The notes: generated from the sequence alone by a model not told the origin. A stretch of DNA of 64,000 nt from G965197405 sp965197405 (GCA_965197405.1 OZ240206.1:496001-560000); one strand, 5' to 3'; positions 52,856 through 61,933 are shown, numbered from the stretch's first letter. Numbers and translations: made by a program.

Positions 52856-54004
52856 GTGCTTGAATATCTACCGACGCCCGGCGCCACTCTGGAAGAGGTG
52901 GACACTCCCGCCCTCCTTATTGACCTTCCCATCTTCGAGCGCAACATGAACATGGTGGCCGACTTCTACCGGGACACGGCTGCCAAGGTGCGCCCCCACA
53001 TCAAGGGCCACAAGTGCCCGGAGATCGCCCGTCTTCAGCTTGAGGCGGGCAGCACCGTGGCCGGGGTGTGCGCCGCAAAGCTGGGAGAGGCCGAGGGGAT
53101 GGTCCAGGGAGGCATCGGGCAGGTGCTCATCTTCAACCAGATTACCTCACCCCCCAAGGTACGCCGCCTGACAGCCCTGGCAAAGCGCGGCGACATCACC
53201 GTGGCAGTGGATGATCCGGGCAATGTGGAGGAGCTGTCGGAGGCCGCCCGTGCAGCCGGGGCGACCATCGGAGTGTGCGTGGAGGTGGCTATCGGGATAG
53301 ACCGATGTGGCATAGCCCCAGGCGAGTCTGCGACTCAACTGGCCCGGAAGGTAGCCGCTTCGCCGGGCCTGCGGTTCGCCGGACTCCTGGGCTACGAGGG
53401 GTCGCTGCCCCTTCCGGACTTTGAGGAGCGCACCGTCAGGGCGCGAGAGCGTATCCAGAGGTTGCTGGATACGCGAGAGATGGTCGAAGGGGCAGGTCTG
53501 CACTGTGACATAGTCGGCGGAGGAGGCACCACCACCTGGAACATTACCGGGACTTTCGATGGCATCACCGAGGTACAGCCGGGCCGGTACGTCACCGCCG
53601 ACCTTCTCTACCAAGGTCTGGGAGATTTCGAGGTGTCCCTGAAGGTGCTGTCCACCGTAATCAGCCGTCCCAGAAAAGGGCTGGCCGTCATAGACTGTGG
53701 CCACAAGGCCAGCCACCTCAACTTCTCCTCCCACGCCACCAGGGAGAAGTACCCCATACTGCCCCCGGAGTACGACGGATTCCCCCAGGTGGAGAGTCCC
53801 CGGGGGGCGCGGGTCGTCTCTCTGGACGCCGAGCACGGCAAGCTTGAGTTGGACGGGGAGGCGGAAGGACTCCGGAGAGGCGACAAAGTGGTGCTTCTGG
53901 CCGCCTATCACGGGTCACCACTGAACCAACACGACTACTACCTGGGGGTGCGGGACAGCAGGGTGGAGACGGTGTGGCAGCCCAGCGCCACCAAGTACCG
54001 CTAG
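52856..54004 (+). CDS. D-threonine-aldolase-like PLP enzyme (alanine-racemase fold type)
   Basis: 382 residues. Alanine-racemase N-terminal barrel with PLP-binding lysine in KVRPHIKGHK and VEVAIGIDRCGI, then the D-ser_dehydrat_C domain with IDCGHKASHLN and a metal site (SLDAEHG, HGSPLNQHDYY). Converts D-3-hydroxy amino acids, retro-aldol or dehydratase. GTG start at 52856 with GGAGGT seven bases upstream; a longer start at 52775 is unlikely. Followed 19 bases later by a Rieske gene. Confidence 0.88.
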   Translation: MLEYLPTPGATLEEVDTPALLIDLPIFERNMNMVADFYRDTAAKVRPHIKGHKCPEIARLQLEAGSTVAGVCAAKLGEAEGMVQGGIGQVLIFNQITSPPKVRRLTALAKRGDITVAVDDPGNVEELSEAARAAGATIGVCVEVAIGIDRCGIAPGESATQLARKVAASPGLRFAGLLGYEGSLPLPDFEERTVRARERIQRLLDTREMVEGAGLHCDIVGGGGTTTWNITGTFDGITEVQPGRYVTADLLYQGLGDFEVSLKVLSTVISRPRKGLAVIDCGHKASHLNFSSHATREKYPILPPEYDGFPQVESPRGARVVSLDAEHGKLELDGEAEGLRRGDKVVLLAAYHGSPLNQHDYYLGVRDSRVETVWQPSATKYR

Positions 54005-54023
54005 ACCCTACGGTGTTGAGATA

Positions 54024-54353
54024 ATGACGCTGAAATACTTCAGGGTCGCCAAAGTAGGGGATATACCCCCGGGGGAGTACGTGAGGGTGTCTCCGCAGCG
54101 CGGCGAGCACGTCCTGGTGTGCAATGTGGATGGCGCCTTCTATGCCATAAGGGACGCTTGCACCCACGACGGGGGGATTCTGGGCTTCGGCGATCTTGAG
54201 GGCAACTTGATAAATTGCCCCCGGCACGGGGCCAAGTTCGACGTGACTACCGGGGAGGCGGTGACGCCCCCTGCCGTGACGCCGGTACAGACGTATGCCC
54301 TGCGAATCCAGGGCGAACATATCGAGGTCGGCCTGGAGGAGCGCCGGGGCTAA
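54024..54353 (+). CDS. Rieske [2Fe-2S] ferredoxin-like protein
   Basis: 109 residues with the two cluster motifs CTHDGG (Cys46, His48) and CPRHG (Cys65, His68). Single-domain soluble form, probably an electron carrier for an oxygenase or reductase; no oxygenase gene is in the window. Follows the D-threonine-aldolase-like gene by 19 bases and precedes the maleate-isomerase-like gene by 20, so it is probably one operon. Confidence 0.93.
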   Translation: MTLKYFRVAKVGDIPPGEYVRVSPQRGEHVLVCNVDGAFYAIRDACTHDGGILGFGDLEGNLINCPRHGAKFDVTTGEAVTPPAVTPVQTYALRIQGEHIEVGLEERRG

Positions 54354-54373
54354 ACGCAGAAGGAGGACCAGTC

Positions 54374-55198
54374 ATGTCAAAGGCAACACGGATAGGCGCC
54401 CTCGTACCTGCCACCAACCCGGTTGTGGAGCCGGACTTTTATAGCGTGATTCCCAAGGAGATAACCGTACATTTCGAGCGGATGTGGAATGGCCGGTGGG
54501 GAACCCAGCCGGAGAAGCAGGGGGACGAGACGTACAAGGTGCAGATGACCAGCGAAGAGGCCAACACCGTTGACTGGGCGCTGTTCGGGATGAATGTGAC
54601 GGAAATGAATGCGGACGTGGAGCGCGGGATCCGGTCTCTGGCCAACGTGGGACCGGACCTCCTGGTCTATGCCTGCACCTCTGGCACGTGGCATAAGGGC
54701 AACCTTGGCTTTGACCGCGAGATGTCGGACCTGATGCAGCGGGCCGGCGGGGTGCCATCCATCACGGCGGTAGGCTCCTGCCTGGAGGCGATGCGATTCA
54801 TGGGCACCCGTCGCATCAGCGTCGCCGGGCCGTACCGGAACTTTCACCTCCAGAACCGCCTGAAACCCCTCCTGGAGGAGGCGGGGTTCGAGGTGGTCAG
54901 CGCCGAGGGCGAACCCTGGATGCAGGACTCCATGAACCCCCGTGAGATTGACGTCCAGGAACCCCAGGTCCTCATAGATTTCGTGCCCACGGTAGTGAAG
55001 GAAGAGGCAGACACGGTGTTCTTGCCGGGGACAGCCTGGCGAGCCGTGGAGGCGGCAGAGGAGTTGGAGCGCATACTCGGGAAGACGGTGATTACCGTGA
55101 ACCAGGCCACTATCTGGATGGCGCTGCGGAAGGTGGGGTGGACGAAGCCCGTCGAGGGGTATGGCCGTCTACTGAGGAGCCTGGCCCCGGCGGGGTAA
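54374..55198 (+). CDS. Maleate-isomerase / Asp-Glu racemase superfamily protein
   Basis: 274 residues. IGALVPATNPVVEPDFY is the family opening and YACTSGTW carries the first catalytic Cys. The second loop reads FLPGTAWRAVE, where a Cys would normally follow the strand, so only one Cys is present, as in arylmalonate-decarboxylase-like members. Could isomerise or decarboxylate a small dicarboxylate. ATG at 54374 with AGGAGGA upstream. Same operon as the D-threonine-aldolase-like and Rieske genes. Confidence 0.85.
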   Translation: MSKATRIGALVPATNPVVEPDFYSVIPKEITVHFERMWNGRWGTQPEKQGDETYKVQMTSEEANTVDWALFGMNVTEMNADVERGIRSLANVGPDLLVYACTSGTWHKGNLGFDREMSDLMQRAGGVPSITAVGSCLEAMRFMGTRRISVAGPYRNFHLQNRLKPLLEEAGFEVVSAEGEPWMQDSMNPREIDVQEPQVLIDFVPTVVKEEADTVFLPGTAWRAVEAAEELERILGKTVITVNQATIWMALRKVGWTKPVEGYGRLLRSLAPAG

Positions 55199-55266
55199 CA
55201 GGGGATAATAGAGAGATAAGTCCATCGCGTCCGCGAGCAGAGGATATAAGGGAGGTCCCTGGCATT

Positions 55267-56016
55267 ATGGCCCGGTCGCTGTGGCCCCTTGGCGCCGCGC
55301 CCGCCTCCAGACCGATGCAATGGGCCTTCCCACTCATCGGTCTCTTGGCTCTCCTGGGTCTCCTGCTGATGGCCCTGGCCCAGGCCAGCTGCGGCCTTGG
55401 CAGCGTCCCCACCGGCCCAACCGACGCTGCCACCTACGCCCTCCCTCCATCTCCGTCGCCACCGCCCACGGAAGGTTCCCCGGCACCGACCGGGCCGCCG
55501 GCCCCCGCAGCTACTTCCACGCCCATCCCGTCGCCGTCGCTGCCCTCGGAGGGTTCGCCGACGCCGACCGAACAGCCGGCCCCGGCCACATCACCCGCAG
55601 CGCCTCCCTCTGCTGCCACGCTCCCTCCCCTGCCTGTCAAACCGGAGGAGGCCAGGGAAGCGATCATAGGCGGGCGCACCTTCATCCTGGAGATCGCCAT
55701 CAGCCCCGAAGAGCGCATCCAGGGACTCTCCAACCGCGACCACCTGCCGCCCGACGCCGGAATGCTGTTCATCTTCGCGGAAGAGTCCGTCCTGGCGTTC
55801 TGGATGAAAGATACCCTGATACCCCTGGACATCCTGTTCCTGGACCAGGACCGACGCATCGTCAACATCCACACCATGACGCCGCAGCCTGGGACTCCGA
55901 CCGACCGTCTGACCGTATACCGCTCCGCGGCGCCGGCGATGTACGCCGTGGAGGTCAACGCCGGGGCCGCAGCAGAGTTGGGTCTGGCACCCGGCATGGT
56001 GGTGGAGTTCAGATAG
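55267..56016 (+). CDS. DUF192 lipoprotein-like protein
   Basis: 249 residues. A hydrophobic N-terminal segment with an ASC site near residue 42 suggests a signal anchor or lipoprotein signal. A long Pro/Ser/Thr/Ala linker follows (about 50-130) with an internal repeat (EGSP..PTGPPAP / EGSPTPTEQPAP). The DUF192 fold comes next (FILEIAISPEERIQGLSNRDHLPPDAGMLF and AFWMKDTLIPLDILFLD). DUF192 proteins are secreted in many bacteria; the function is unknown. ATG after GGGAGGT. Starts about 70 bases after the maleate-isomerase-like gene. Confidence 0.85.
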   Translation: MARSLWPLGAAPASRPMQWAFPLIGLLALLGLLLMALAQASCGLGSVPTGPTDAATYALPPSPSPPPTEGSPAPTGPPAPAATSTPIPSPSLPSEGSPTPTEQPAPATSPAAPPSAATLPPLPVKPEEAREAIIGGRTFILEIAISPEERIQGLSNRDHLPPDAGMLFIFAEESVLAFWMKDTLIPLDILFLDQDRRIVNIHTMTPQPGTPTDRLTVYRSAAPAMYAVEVNAGAAAELGLAPGMVVEFR

Positions 56017-56090
56017 GCTTTCCCCGGGCGTGGGCTTTTAGGGCCTGTTCACATTAAGGCCGCGCAACCTGGGCCGTGTAAGATGTCATC

Positions 56091-56210
56091 ACCATGAAAA
56101 TACCCTTCGTCATACCCGTGAAAACGGGTATCCACAGCCCTCGGTCCCTGGACTCCCGCTTTCGCGGGAGTGACGATGTGGGGAAGGCTGGCCTCCGTTT
56201 TCATGGTAGT
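56091..56210. repeat. Best-preserved copy of the TTTTCATGG-ended element
   Basis: Left end ACCATGAAAATACC, right end GTTTTCATGGTAGT, about 120 bases. The interior has two hairpins: TACCCGTGAAAACGGGTA and ACTCCCGCTTTCGCGGGAGT. It is the cleanest example for defining the family. Confidence 0.7.
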
Positions 56211-56259
56211 GACGTTTCAGCGGGCGGGAATAGCGGAGTGAGACAGGAGGCCGCACTTA

Positions 56260-57036
56260 TCAGGAACCTCGCCTGACGGAGCGTATGGTCCCCATGAGGT
56301 AGACTATCCATATGGGCAGCGTCACGATAGATAGGGCCAGCTTCCCTCCGGGCTGGTAGCGACGGCTGAACTCATCGAGGGGTTCCACGATGGCGTATCG
56401 TAAGCCTTCAAAGACCGCCTGGGGCAGGTTCACTATGGTAATAATGCCGAATATCACCACGACAGTGATGAGATAAATCCGGGCTACAGGACTCTCACGC
56501 TCCTCCGCCGTCTCCAATCGCCTTCTGCCCAGAACGTGCATGGCCCATATAATCGCTCCTATGGCCGTGAAGCTCACGCCCTCAATGAGACCCTCTTCCA
56601 GCGCCCGGTCGAGTCCCTTCCGCCTCTGCTCCCGGCGTATCTCGGTCATCTTTCGCTCTCGCTCGGCTATAATCTCGCTGAGCTCCTCCCGCTCCGCCGG
56701 GGTGAGGTCCGCACGCTCCTTAAGCTCCAGCGGCTTGGGCGCACGAATAAGCTCCTCTTCTTCAGTCATGGAGATATACACCGGATGGTAGCTGAAGTCT
56801 TTTCCTATGCCACTTGCCAGCCCTGCTCGAATGAGGCCGGAAACGCCCTGGGTAAAGATCAGAAGGCCCGCGATGATGACGACGTACATGTAGAGGCGCA
56901 GCAGGAACCGCATGGATATGTGTATGGTGGTCGCCCCGGCGCGGAATCTGAGGAACAGGAAGACGCCTACACCCACCAGCAGGGCGATGCCCACGGCGCT
57001 TATAAAGACTATCAGGGCTATCCACACCGCGTCCAA
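56260..57036 (-). CDS. Membrane protein with central charged helix region
   Basis: 258 residues, about four transmembrane helices (about 6-30, 45-70, 155-175, 190-210) and a further C-terminal one near 240. A cytoplasmic, highly charged coiled-coil-like segment (AREELSEIIAERERKMTEI to RRKGLDRA) links them. No family recognised with certainty. Convergent with the DUF192 gene. Probable inner-membrane protein of unknown role. Start ATG at 57036. Confidence 0.68.
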   Translation of the reverse strand: MDAVWIALIVFISAVGIALLVGVGVFLFLRFRAGATTIHISMRFLLRLYMYVVIIAGLLIFTQGVSGLIRAGLASGIGKDFSYHPVYISMTEEEELIRAPKPLELKERADLTPAEREELSEIIAERERKMTEIRREQRRKGLDRALEEGLIEGVSFTAIGAIIWAMHVLGRRRLETAEERESPVARIYLITVVVIFGIITIVNLPQAVFEGLRYAIVEPLDEFSRRYQPGGKLALSIVTLPIWIVYLMGTIRSVRRGS

Positions 57037-57134
57037 GGGGTCTCCTTATTGCGGTACGCAGTATCTCCGGCCCTTGCCGGGGATGCGGTTTTACAGGCGT
57101 TGTACGCGGACCGGGAGTCGCAATGACCCAATGG

Positions 57135-57330
57135 GTAGGGGCGTCCCTTGTGGACGCCCAAGACGTGGAATACCCAACCAAGGCAACCACGAGGGTTGCC
57201 CCTGCATCTGGAAATGCTCAACTTGTCATTCCCGCTTTCGCGGGAATCCACATCCCTCAACCGCTAGACTCCCGCTTTCGCAGGGGCAGGCTCTGAGAAA
57301 GCGGGGGAGTGCCGATTGGCAATTTTCACG
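57135..57330. repeat. Interspersed repeats in the gap before the second VWA gene
   Basis: The 57037-57372 gap holds no gene. 57135-57207 is the second copy of the GGGGCGTCC/GGTTGCCCC element. 57225-57330 contains GTCATTCCCGCTTTCGCGGGAATCC, a disrupted GCTTTCGCAGGGGCAGGCTCTGAGAAAGCGGG hairpin carrying the GGGGCAGGCTC insert also seen at 650 and 48.8 kb, and a terminal CAATTTTCACG. Confidence 0.6.
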
Positions 57331-57372
57331 CCCCCTCATGCCTACCACGGTGCGTTGGCCCAAGAGAATCAT

Positions 57373-59403
57373 CTAAGCCGCTATGTGCTTCTTCCGGTTG
57401 GAGACGTAGTCTACCAGGACGTACTCGCCCAGCCTATCGGGGCTGCTGTAAAAGGCCCTTCCCCGGTTTATGCGGGTCATCTTGTCCACGAAGTTCATGA
57501 GCTGGTAGCTGTTCTCCAGCATGAAGGTGTTGATGAGGATGTTCTCCTGGGTGCAACGCCTGGTCTCCTTGAGGGTCTCCATGATGGTCTTGTAGCTGGG
57601 GGGATAGCTGAAGAAAGACTGGTCCCCTTCCAGGTGGGAGGTAGGTTCTCCGTCGGTGATGAGGATAATCTGGCGCGTGCCTCCCTTCTCTCTGGAGAGG
57701 AGCTTGCGGGACAGCATCAGGGCGTGATGCACGTTGGTGCCCGACACCCAGGAGTTCCAGCTGAGCTTGGGCAGGTCCTCTTCCTTTATCTCCCTGGCGT
57801 AGTCCGAGAAACCTATGACGTACAGGCTGTCCCTGGGGAACTGGCTGTGGATGAGGGCAAAGAGGGCCATAGCCACCTTCTTGGCTGCCTGGAAGTTGCC
57901 GAAGAGTCCCATAGACCGGCTCTGGTCCAGAAGGACGACGGTGGCGGCCCTGGTCATGTGCTCGTTGCGGTATATCTCGAAGTCCTCGGGGCTGAGCCGG
58001 ACGGGCACCTCCGGCCCCTGGCGGACTATGGCGTTCTTCACCGTGGTATGGAGGTCAAGCTGGAGGGGGTCGCCGAACTCATAGGGCTTGGTATCGAACA
58101 GCGTATCGCCCCCTCCTCCCCGCGTTTCCAGCTCGTGGTTGCCCATCCTGTCCTTCTTGAGGTTAATGAAGACCTCTTTGAGCGCCTTCTGGCCGATTCT
58201 CCTGATGGCCCTGGGGGTGAGCTCAGGACCGTCGGAGTCTTTGATGTAGCCCGCTTCCTTGAGCATCTCTATGAGGCGCTGTAGCTGCTCCCAGGTGCGG
58301 CGGGCTTCCTCGCCCAGAAGCTCCGCCAGCTTGTCCGGGTCTATCTCGTCCGGATTGCCGGTGCGCATCGCCTCCTGGAGGGTGCGCTCCAGCTCATCCA
58401 TGTCCTGGAGATTTCCCATAAGCTGCATGGCCTGGTCCAGTGTGAGGCTCTCGTCGCCGAGGAAGGGGTACTCACGCCGCATCTCGTCCAGGGGCATGAG
58501 GCGCTCCATCAACGAGGCAAGCTGGGCCAGCTCCCTCTGGGTCTCGGGGTCCAGCGCCGAGCTAAGGGCATTCTCCAGTTGCTCGCGCGCCTCGGGAGAC
58601 ATGCTTTCCATCAGCGACTGCATCTGGGCCATCTGCTCCATCATCTGCTGCATAAGCTCTTCCAGGCTCCGGGGAGGGTTCGGCCCGAACATGGGGCCGA
58701 ACTGCTGCATGAAGCCATCGAAGTCCGGCTCCCGCCCCATAGCCTTGTCCTGAAGCATCTGGTTAAGCTGGCGGAGCATCTCCCTGAGGGCGGCCATATC
58801 TTCCGGAGTCATGCTCTGGAGGTTCTGCATCATGTCTTGGGAGAAGTTTTGCGCCATCTGGCCCCTCAGCACATCAAGAAGCTCCTGGAACATGCGCTGG
58901 GCTTCGGGGTCCATGAAGTCGTACTCCATCAGCTCTTTGATGGCGCCGCCGGTGCTCTCGGGCAGGTCGTCCAGCTTTTCGAGATTACGCTGGGCGCGCT
59001 GTTCCAGAAGCTCCTTCAGGCCCTCCATCTGGGCCCTCTCGGGGCCTTCGGCGTCCTCTATCTGATGGCGGGCATCGTCGAGCCGCCTCTGGATGCCCTC
59101 CCGCTCCGTCTTCAGGATTTCCTCCAGGCGCTCCTTGATGTCGTCCATCACCGAGTCCATGTTGTATTGCTGAAGCTGCTGGCGCCGCTGGTTCTTCAGC
59201 TGCTCCATGAGGTCCTTGAGGCCCGGCATCTGCTGCCCCTGCCGGTCCTGCATCCCCTGGCGCATGAGCTCCCTCAGAGCCTTCCATACGTCGCCGTGGT
59301 CGAGAAGCTCGTTGGAGAGCCGGTCCATGAGCTCCTCCGCATCCATGTCAAAGATGTTCTGGGTGCCATCCCACTGGGAATACCTGTATATACTGTTGAG
59401 CAT
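57373..59403 (-). CDS. VWA-domain protein (copy 2), paralogue of 1531-3588
   Basis: 676 residues. The N-terminus SIYRYSQWDGTQNIFDMDAE matches copy 1. A long Met/Gln/Glu/Asp-rich helical region follows, then a C-terminal VWA domain with MIDAS LLDQSRSMG. ATG at 59403, with GGAGGGG five bases upstream, was chosen over a 99-codon-longer start because family similarity begins here. No AAA+ partner gene is adjacent, so it may use the ATPase at 3591 or act alone. Confidence 0.85.
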   Translation of the reverse strand: MLNSIYRYSQWDGTQNIFDMDAEELMDRLSNELLDHGDVWKALRELMRQGMQDRQGQQMPGLKDLMEQLKNQRRQQLQQYNMDSVMDDIKERLEEILKTEREGIQRRLDDARHQIEDAEGPERAQMEGLKELLEQRAQRNLEKLDDLPESTGGAIKELMEYDFMDPEAQRMFQELLDVLRGQMAQNFSQDMMQNLQSMTPEDMAALREMLRQLNQMLQDKAMGREPDFDGFMQQFGPMFGPNPPRSLEELMQQMMEQMAQMQSLMESMSPEAREQLENALSSALDPETQRELAQLASLMERLMPLDEMRREYPFLGDESLTLDQAMQLMGNLQDMDELERTLQEAMRTGNPDEIDPDKLAELLGEEARRTWEQLQRLIEMLKEAGYIKDSDGPELTPRAIRRIGQKALKEVFINLKKDRMGNHELETRGGGGDTLFDTKPYEFGDPLQLDLHTTVKNAIVRQGPEVPVRLSPEDFEIYRNEHMTRAATVVLLDQSRSMGLFGNFQAAKKVAMALFALIHSQFPRDSLYVIGFSDYAREIKEEDLPKLSWNSWVSGTNVHHALMLSRKLLSREKGGTRQIILITDGEPTSHLEGDQSFFSYPPSYKTIMETLKETRRCTQENILINTFMLENSYQLMNFVDKMTRINRGRAFYSSPDRLGEYVLVDYVSNRKKHIAA

Positions 59404-59632
59404 AATCCCCTCCGGCCTAGCGCCCCTGATTAGCTTGGGAGGAACTGCCGGGACGATGCCTTCCTGCCATGATACTATCCGCCACTCCATTATGGCAAGG
59501 CGAATTCGCGATACGCAGATAATCGTCCATGTATCAGTAAAAGACCCCTGGACGCGGAACGCCTTCGTACCCGAGGAACAACTTACTCTTATCCCCCGCA
59601 TCCTAACCTTCTCCCACCGCGAGGAGAAGGGA

Positions 59633-60265
59633 CTAACGGGGGCCTCCCAAGACAGGCTCATCCACAGGCTCATCCGAAGAGGCGTTGGCTTGAAAGGCAT
59701 CGACGGCGCAGGCCAACGCCGTTAGCATTATCAAGGGGTTCATGATATCCCAGAGAAGCGCGTTGTCGATTACCAACCCGTTTACGCGGACGACATAGCC
59801 GAAGGCAAACAAGATGATGGCCCCGGTGCGCCACGGAGCGGCCCGCCGGCGCCACACGGCAACCGCTGCCAAGCTGGTAAACCCGATGAACAGGGAGTTC
59901 GCCGTATGCCACACGGTGCCCGAGTAGATACCAAACAACCCATCGTTGTAGGCGTTGGCAAAAACGACGACCGTGAACACGCACAGCCCCAATCCGCGCA
60001 CCCAGAGGCAGCCTTTCGTCACGCACCACACCGCCCAGACGCCAATCACGGCGATTATCAGTGTCCCCACGTGCCAGAGTCTCCAGAGCCATCCGCCGTC
60101 TACCACTCCGCCGACCGAGGTATCCACGTAGGCCCAAGCGAAAACGGCGATGAACACGAAGGCAGCGGCAGCAAGGGCGGCTGCCGGTTTTAAGTCACAA
60201 CGGGCTGATGCCACATATTCCAGCAACTGCTTTGCGGATAGGAGCGCCTTCCTCATCTGTCTCAT
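59633..60265 (-). CDS. Polytopic membrane protein, function unknown
   Basis: 210 residues with six predicted transmembrane helices spread over 25-195 and a basic N-terminus (MRQMRKALLSAKQ). No recognised motif. The C-terminal tail is acidic. Neighbours are the VWA gene downstream and the enoyl-CoA hydratase gene upstream, all on the minus strand, but about 105 bases separate it from the hydratase. The 59404-59632 gap holds a CCTTCTCCC..GGAGAAGG hairpin and nothing else. Confidence 0.65.
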   Translation of the reverse strand: MRQMRKALLSAKQLLEYVASARCDLKPAAALAAAAFVFIAVFAWAYVDTSVGGVVDGGWLWRLWHVGTLIIAVIGVWAVWCVTKGCLWVRGLGLCVFTVVVFANAYNDGLFGIYSGTVWHTANSLFIGFTSLAAVAVWRRRAAPWRTGAIILFAFGYVVRVNGLVIDNALLWDIMNPLIMLTALACAVDAFQANASSDEPVDEPVLGGPR

Positions 60266-60372
60266 GTGCCCTTTTATGCCCTTACACGCTCGACTGGCCG
60301 GCGGAGTTCGGCCAAGTGCGTCTTGGTCGCCCTTCCTCCAGTTCCCTGGACGCCCCCCAACAACCCTCCCCC

Positions 60373-61218
60373 CTACCTCCCCTTGAACTCCGGGGGACGC
60401 TTCTCCAGGAAGGCGCTCACGGCCTCCTTGTGGTCCTCCGTCTGCCTGGCAAGGTCCTGAGCTACGTGGGCTATCTCCAGGCTCTCCCGCAGATTGGTTT
60501 CCTGGGACTTTTGGACCAGGTACTTTATCAAGGACATGGACTGGGTGGGGCCGTGGGCCACCCGCGACGCCAACTCCATAGCTGCGGGCATGAACTCCTC
60601 GTGGGGGAGGACCTTGCTAACCAGGCCCATGCGGTAGGACTCGGCGCCATCAATCCTGTCGCCGGTGTATTGCAGGAGGAAGGTGTTGCTCAGACCGATG
60701 AGGCGAGGCAGCTGCCAGCAGCTACCGTCTCCGGGTATCAGCCCCATGCGCACGAAGGCCTCGGAGAAGACCGCGTTCTCCGACGCTATACGTATATCGC
60801 AGGCCAGGGCCAAGCCCATTCCCACACCCATCGCGTGGCCGTTGATGGCGGCTATGGAGGGTTTCTGAAGCTCGTGGATTCTCAGGGGCACCTGGCTGGC
60901 CAGGGACCTGTCCAGCTTTTCCCGGCTGCCCATACGGGCCTCGATTTTGCCCCAGGGAAGGGGAGGCTTTTCCTCGACCACTTCCTCCCGGTCCTGTATA
61001 TCCCGGTCGAACCGCCTCACGTTGGCGCCTGAGCAGAAGGAGGGTTCCGTGCCGGTGAGGAGCAGCACCCGGTCCTCCGGGTCGTCCTCGAACCGGTCCA
61101 ACTCCTCGAACATCTCCCTCGCCATGTCCTGCCCCAGGGCGTTGCGGGTGCCGGGGTCGTGCATGGTTATGAGCAGGACACCCTCTAGCTTCTCCACCCG
61201 GATAAACTGGTATGGCAT
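60373..61218 (-). CDS. Enoyl-CoA hydratase/isomerase family protein
   Basis: 281 residues, crotonase fold. Oxyanion-hole segment SFCSGANVRRF, INGHAMGVGMGLALACDIRIASENA and a C-terminal helix. The glutamate region GDGSCWQLPRLIGL is less standard than GGTQRLPR. Hydrates or isomerises acyl-CoA in fatty-acid-type oxidation. ATG at 61218 with GGAGG six bases upstream. Divergent from the MOSC gene. Confidence 0.9.
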   Translation of the reverse strand: MPYQFIRVEKLEGVLLITMHDPGTRNALGQDMAREMFEELDRFEDDPEDRVLLLTGTEPSFCSGANVRRFDRDIQDREEVVEEKPPLPWGKIEARMGSREKLDRSLASQVPLRIHELQKPSIAAINGHAMGVGMGLALACDIRIASENAVFSEAFVRMGLIPGDGSCWQLPRLIGLSNTFLLQYTGDRIDGAESYRMGLVSKVLPHEEFMPAAMELASRVAHGPTQSMSLIKYLVQKSQETNLRESLEIAHVAQDLARQTEDHKEAVSAFLEKRPPEFKGR

Positions 61219-61317
61219 GATGGGCCTCCAAACAATATGGGGTACAAGCGTGACAATTCTATCATCCTGGTCGTATAATGCGGTAGTGCGAATTTCGTGA
61301 CCCACACAGGAGGGGAA

Positions 61318-61782
61318 ATGGAACAGGGAAAGGTTATCTCGTTGCAGATATGCCAGGGACATCGCAGGCCCATGACCGTCCTCGAGGAGGTCCTGGCGAT
61401 AGGAGACCGCGGCCTGCAGGGGGATAAACACGCAATCAAGGGAAGCCCGCGCCAGATAGTGGTGATGGACAAAGAGACCCTGGACTCTTTTGGCCTGCCC
61501 GTGGGCATAATCAAAGAGAACATCACCGTAGAGGGTCTGGACTTCTCGTCCATCACCGCCGGGCAGGTGTTTTTCATCGGGGATGAGGTAAGCCTGGAGG
61601 CCACAGGCCCCTGCGAGCCTTGTACCCGGATGGATGAGATACGCCCCGGCCTTCGCGAAGCCCTGGATGGTCGTCGCGGCATAACGACGATGGTGCTGAG
61701 TGGGGGTATGTTGAAGGTCGGCGACACGGTGAGGGTGGAGCCGTCGCGGGAAGCCCTCCTCGCAGAAGAAGCGGCGCGCTAG
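61318..61782 (+). CDS. MOSC domain protein (molybdenum cofactor related)
   Basis: 154 residues. MOSC fold with KVISLQICQGHRRPM, GDRGLQGDKHAI and the key GPCEPCTRMDEIRPGL cysteine region that would carry sulphur or bind cofactor. Probably handles molybdenum cofactor or activated sulphur, consistent with the MoaD-MoaE fusion at 47901. ATG at 61318 follows AGGAGGGG. Cytoplasmic. Confidence 0.9.
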   Translation: MEQGKVISLQICQGHRRPMTVLEEVLAIGDRGLQGDKHAIKGSPRQIVVMDKETLDSFGLPVGIIKENITVEGLDFSSITAGQVFFIGDEVSLEATGPCEPCTRMDEIRPGLREALDGRRGITTMVLSGGMLKVGDTVRVEPSREALLAEEAAR

Positions 61783-61795
61783 GGGTCGGAGGCTG

Positions 61796-61933
61796 CTATA
61801 ACTCCTCGGGTGTGGTAGATGAGGTCGCGGGTATCACGAGCTTGGCGCCCCTTGCAAAGGTTTTCCTGACGCTAAGAGATTTGCTGCCTACCACATCCGA
61901 GTGCGCGTGGTTGTCTTCATTTAACCAACTCGC
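61796..61933 (-). pseudogene. Possible remnant of a partner gene (C-terminal fragment)
   Basis: A 45-codon frame with no start codon: EDNHAHSDVVGSKSLSVRK then FARGAKLVIPATSST. It overlaps the end of the following 148-residue gene by 17 bases, like a translationally coupled pair. It looks like the tail of a partner protein whose front part is missing. Low confidence. Confidence 0.3.

Noticed and set aside
57373..59700. Longer start for the second VWA gene (at 59700)
   Set aside because: The extra 99 codons have no similarity to copy 1, while the ATG at 59403 has an ideal ribosome-binding site and matches the family start.
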